From an uncultured Lachnospiraceae bacterium (GTDB taxonomy: Bacteria; Bacillota; Clostridia; Lachnospirales; Lachnospiraceae): DNA of 63,311 nt. The number at the start of each line of letters is the position of its first letter. The stretch's first letter is position 1. The position numbers and the translations under genes were made by a program. Below, one piece after another: positions 61,194-63,311 of the stretch. The stretch spans positions 1 to 63,311 of the forward strand of contig CAJUGJ010000021.1 of assembly GCA_910586015.1 (NCBI GenBank), read 5' to 3'. Below the pieces are notes generated by a model, which worked only from the letters and a program-made list of their open reading frames with translations, was not told the DNA's origin and searched no databases.

Positions 61194-62291
61194 ATGATAA
61201 GACGAAATAAGATTTTAATTGTAGATGATATTGAGTTAAACCGTATTATTTTAGCACAACTTTTTGGAAAAGAATATGAAATTTTAGAGGCAGAAAATGG
61301 CGAGGAAGCTTTAAAACTTTTAGAGCAATATTCTAAATCTATTGTCATTGTTCTTTTAGACCTTTTGATGCCTGTATTAGATGGATTTGAAACTTTAAAT
61401 CATCTTCAAAATACAAAAATACTACACCATATTCCTGTCATTCTAATTACTGGCGATACTTCGAATCAGGCGGAACAAAAAGGGTATGAATTAGGCGCTT
61501 CGGATATTATTACCAAACCGTTTGATTCTAAAATCGTGAAAAGAAGAGTTTCTAATATTATTGAACTGTATGAACATAAGAATAATTTAGAGTTATTAGT
61601 GGAACAACAGACAAGAAAGATCCAACGTCAGTCAAGAAAACTCGAAGAAACCAACGATCAGATTATTGAAACTTTAAGCACTGTTGTAGAATTTCGAAAT
61701 TTAGAGTCTGGGATGCACATTCGTCGTATCAAAGGCTTTACAAGAGTACTGGCAAGATATATGGCAAAACACTATCCAGAATATGGATTAACCGAGGAAA
61801 AAATTAAAGTGATTGTTCAAGTATCTGCTATGCACGATGTTGGAAAAATTGCAATTCCAGATAGCATTTTATTAAAGCCCGGAAAATTGACAAAAGAAGA
61901 GCGACAAATCATGGAAACGCATACTACAAAGGGCTGTGAAATTATCAATACTATCTCTGTTCTTCAAAATAAAGAATACTTTGGATATACCTATGAAATA
62001 TGTCGTTATCATCATGAACGTTACGATGGAAGAGGATATCCTGATGGTCTAAGGGGAGATGAGATTCCAATTGCTGCTCAGATTGTTTCTGTTGCAGATG
62101 TTTATGACGCTCTAGTGAGTGATCGTGTCTATAAATCTGCCTATTCGAAAGCAGAGGCATTTGAAATGATCTGTGAAGGAAAATGTGGTATCTTTTCTCC
62201 GAAACTGCTTGATTGTTTTCGAAATACGAGAAAAAAATTAGAGGAGTTTGCCGATCGGAATACTCAACTACAATGTCAGGGAAACGTATAA
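61194..62291 (+). CDS. HD-GYP response regulator (c-di-GMP phosphodiesterase)
   Basis: The 365-residue product joins a receiver domain (about 7-125; ILIVDDIELNRI, phospho-acceptor in VLLDLLMPVLDGFE, SDIITKPFDSK) through a coiled linker to an HD-GYP domain with SAMHDVGKIAIPD, THTTKGCEI and ICRYHHERYDGRGYPDGLRG. The HD and GYP motifs are intact, so it should hydrolyse cyclic di-GMP when phosphorylated. AGAGGTG precedes ATG. Its cognate kinase is not here. It sits next to a gene with FliM-like motifs, fitting motility control. Confidence 0.95.
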   Translation: MIRRNKILIVDDIELNRIILAQLFGKEYEILEAENGEEALKLLEQYSKSIVIVLLDLLMPVLDGFETLNHLQNTKILHHIPVILITGDTSNQAEQKGYELGASDIITKPFDSKIVKRRVSNIIELYEHKNNLELLVEQQTRKIQRQSRKLEETNDQIIETLSTVVEFRNLESGMHIRRIKGFTRVLARYMAKHYPEYGLTEEKIKVIVQVSAMHDVGKIAIPDSILLKPGKLTKEERQIMETHTTKGCEIINTISVLQNKEYFGYTYEICRYHHERYDGRGYPDGLRGDEIPIAAQIVSVADVYDALVSDRVYKSAYSKAEAFEMICEGKCGIFSPKLLDCFRNTRKKLEEFADRNTQLQCQGNV

Positions 62292-62300
62292 TTTTAAAAA

Positions 62301-62337
62301 GCTGCAAAATAAAGTTTTATTTTGCAGCAAATTTTTC
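62301..62337 (+). terminator. Terminator of the HD-GYP gene
   Basis: GCTGCAAAATAAA pairs with TTTATTTTGCAGC, followed by AAATTTTTC. It shares the TGCAAAATAA core with other hairpins in the window. Confidence 0.85.
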
Positions 62338-62366
62338 TTGACAAAAAAAAAGAATCGTAGTAGAAT
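62338..62366 (+). promoter_or_regulatory. tRNA-Trp promoter
   Basis: TTGACA (62338-62343) and TAGAAT (62361-62366) with a 17-bp spacer, 30 bp before the tRNA. Confidence 0.8.
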
Positions 62367-62395
62367 GTGTTCGTAACATGAATAAAAAAATATAT

Positions 62396-62468
62396 AGGGG
62401 TATAGTTCAGCTGGTAGAATATCGGTCTCCAAAACCGCAGGTCGTGGGTTCAAATCCTACTGCCCCTG
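62396..62468 (+). tRNA. trnW: tRNA-Trp (anticodon CCA)
   Basis: A full cloverleaf can be drawn: acceptor AGGGGTA/TGCCCCT, D stem GTTC/GAAT, anticodon loop CTCCAAA with CCA at 62429-62431, and the T loop GGGTTCAAATCC. The discriminator base is G, as in tRNA-Trp. The 3' CCA is not encoded. T27-C43 in the anticodon stem is a mismatch. It is a single gene with its own promoter and terminator. Confidence 0.95.
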
Positions 62469-62480
62469 TTAATGAAATAA

Positions 62481-62508
62481 AAACGGAGTGGTTTACACTC
62501 CGTTTTTA
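62481..62508 (+). terminator. Terminator of tRNA-Trp
   Basis: ACGGAGTG (62483-62490) and CACTCCGT (62496-62503) form an 8-bp stem followed by a T-run. Confidence 0.9.
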
Positions 62509-62574
62509 AAACCTCTATCTTTATCACTATCAATAAGAAAAAAGAGAGCATAGCATTTCAAGCCGCCCTTCTTT

Positions 62575-62700
62575 TTAGCCGAAAGAATATTCAGCATAAT
62601 CACTGTCGGTCTGCCAATCCCCTGTTTCCTGCGGATAAACTGGCGAAGTTCCTGTTGATTGCAAAGACAGCGAAACGAAAAGCTCTTTTATTTAGGTTCA
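62575..62700 (-). pseudogene. Possible C-terminal gene remnant
   Basis: A minus-strand frame without a start contains TGTSPVYPQETGDWQTDSDY and ends YAEYSFG before TAA at 62575-62577. The composition is protein-like, but upstream sequence breaks the frame. It resembles the tail of a small enzyme that I cannot name and lies beside a truncated flavodoxin, so this stretch seems to be a decaying redox gene cluster. The rest of 62509-62797 shows nothing further. Confidence 0.3.
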
Positions 62701-62797
62701 ATAAGTGTTATGGACAGTTAAAAACCTGTTTCTGATATATTCAATACAACTAATTTTCCATTGAAATCACCTCCACATGATCAAAAGGAAATAGAAC

Positions 62798-63035
62798 TTA
62801 CATACTTTTTAGCCATTCCGCTATTTCTTCTTTTGATGTTGCGGCTTCAAATCTTTCTCCTTCCTTCCATTCTGTGAAATCCGAACATAAATCATGCAAA
62901 TTATCCGTGCTGAAACCGATACCGCTGCTATGAGAGGTACAGAACGGAACGATTGTTTTTCCTGAGAAATTGTAACTTTCTAAAAATGTACTGATGATTC
63001 GGGGAGCCTGCCCATGCCAGATTGATACAATTTTT
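62798..63035 (-). pseudogene. Truncated flavodoxin (C-terminal part)
   Basis: The frame reads IWHGQAPRIISTFLESYNFS, then KTIVPFCTSHSSGIG, and ends EEIAEWLKSM before TAA at 62798-62800. These are the FMN-binding C-terminal half signatures of clostridial flavodoxins. The expected Y-P-I-W-H-G is lost at the first residues and the N-terminal half is missing, replaced by repeat-rich sequence from about 63030 on. It is a broken gene, probably cut by an insertion. Confidence 0.75.
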
Positions 63036-63311
63036 AAGTGGGTGCTATCGTTTTTACATTTACCGTAAATGTTCGAAAATCAATACTTTTCAGAAAGGCA
63101 GATGCACCCATGTATGGACGGCTATCGTTTTTTGAATTGAAATTGTCGCACTTTCGATATTCCATAGTGTAAAATTTAACGATAGCCTGTTTTTGAGAGT
63201 GGCTATCGTTATTTTTTGCACCTAAGGGATTATTGCAATTTTTAATAATACCTATCAACTGGAAGTTTCTTCTCTATTAGCGGTTATATTTTGCTCCTGC
63301 ATAAATCAGCA
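63036..63311. mobile_element. Probable end of an integrative element with arm-site-like repeats
   Basis: GCTATCGTT occurs three times directly (63044, 63121, 63202) and once inverted (63179-63187). AACGATAGCC and GGCTATCGTT also form a 10-bp inverted repeat (63178-63210), and GGGTGC (63040) is mirrored by GCACCC (63104). Such clusters resemble integrase arm-binding sites near the ends of Tn916/Tn1549-like elements. No integrase gene is within the window. Confidence 0.45.

Noticed and set aside
63040..63210. CRISPR array from the repeated GCTATCGTT
   Set aside because: Repeats are only 9-12 bases, irregularly spaced and in both orientations, with no cas genes nearby.
63034..63258. 74-codon minus-strand frame at the right edge
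   Set aside because: It consists largely of the GCTATCGTT repeat region, has no clear ribosome binding site, and the repeats look like protein-binding sites more than a gene. I keep a small possibility of a short element-borne gene.

Overview
The window reads as chromosome of a low-GC, anaerobic, motile, spore-forming Firmicute, most likely a Lachnospiraceae-type Clostridium relative. Supporting genes are pyruvate phosphate dikinase, the pta-ackA acetate pathway, an alpha/beta small acid-soluble spore protein, YlbJ and SleB-type sporulation or germination genes, a flagellin and a chemoreceptor, single-subunit GlyQS-type glycyl-tRNA synthetase under a T-box, and the order era-yqzL-recO. Most of the window is ordinary core genome. 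No rRNA and no CRISPR array was seen.

Layout. 1-350: broken sequence and tandem hairpins before a cut CDS. 352-5650: ppdK, glyS and an unknown protein behind a glycine T-box. 5696-10701: an isolated flagellin whose expected start codon reads ATA, then two helical-repeat proteins. 10853-18125: recO, a YqzL-like small protein, era, an M16C protease, ackA and pta. 18342-28541: tmcAL, ylbJ, a DivIVA-like coiled-coil protein, coaD, rsmD, a spore protein, a corrinoid-enzyme reactivation protein, tcdA, nfo, a HEAT-THUMP-methyltransferase fusion and enolase. 28680-33831: an M32 carboxypeptidase, a SleB-type cell-wall hydrolase, argH and a CBS protein. 33887-44640: two heterodimeric ABC exporters around a chemoreceptor, the second under a MarR regulator. 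44750-50763: nadE, an unexplained structured stretch, a lone tnpB element, and a TetR-controlled MFS pump with a leader peptide. 50935-54371: a PflX-type radical SAM protein, a strong 6S RNA candidate and a two-component system. 54593-59612: an Ig-like secreted protein, a TIGR04086 membrane protein, a PHP phosphoesterase, an orphan protein that may be ADP-ribosyltransferase-like, yajC and tgt. 59833-62468: an HPr-like protein without the phosphorylatable His, a protein with two FliM-like N-terminal motifs, an HD-GYP response regulator and tRNA-Trp. 62500-63311: gene remnants ending in a truncated flavodoxin interrupted by repeat-rich sequence that looks like the end of an integrative element.

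Working together: pta and ackA with ppdK and enolase form a fermentative core. MarR with its ABC pair and TetR with its MFS pump are two drug-responsive efflux loci. The chemoreceptor, flagellin, FliM-motif protein and HD-GYP phosphodiesterase tie to motility and c-di-GMP. The most interesting unexplained items are the roughly 390-bp structured noncoding stretch beside tnpB, the unknown gene placed between a glycine T-box and glyS, the flagellin start-codon change, the FliM-motif protein and the possible ADP-ribosyltransferase.
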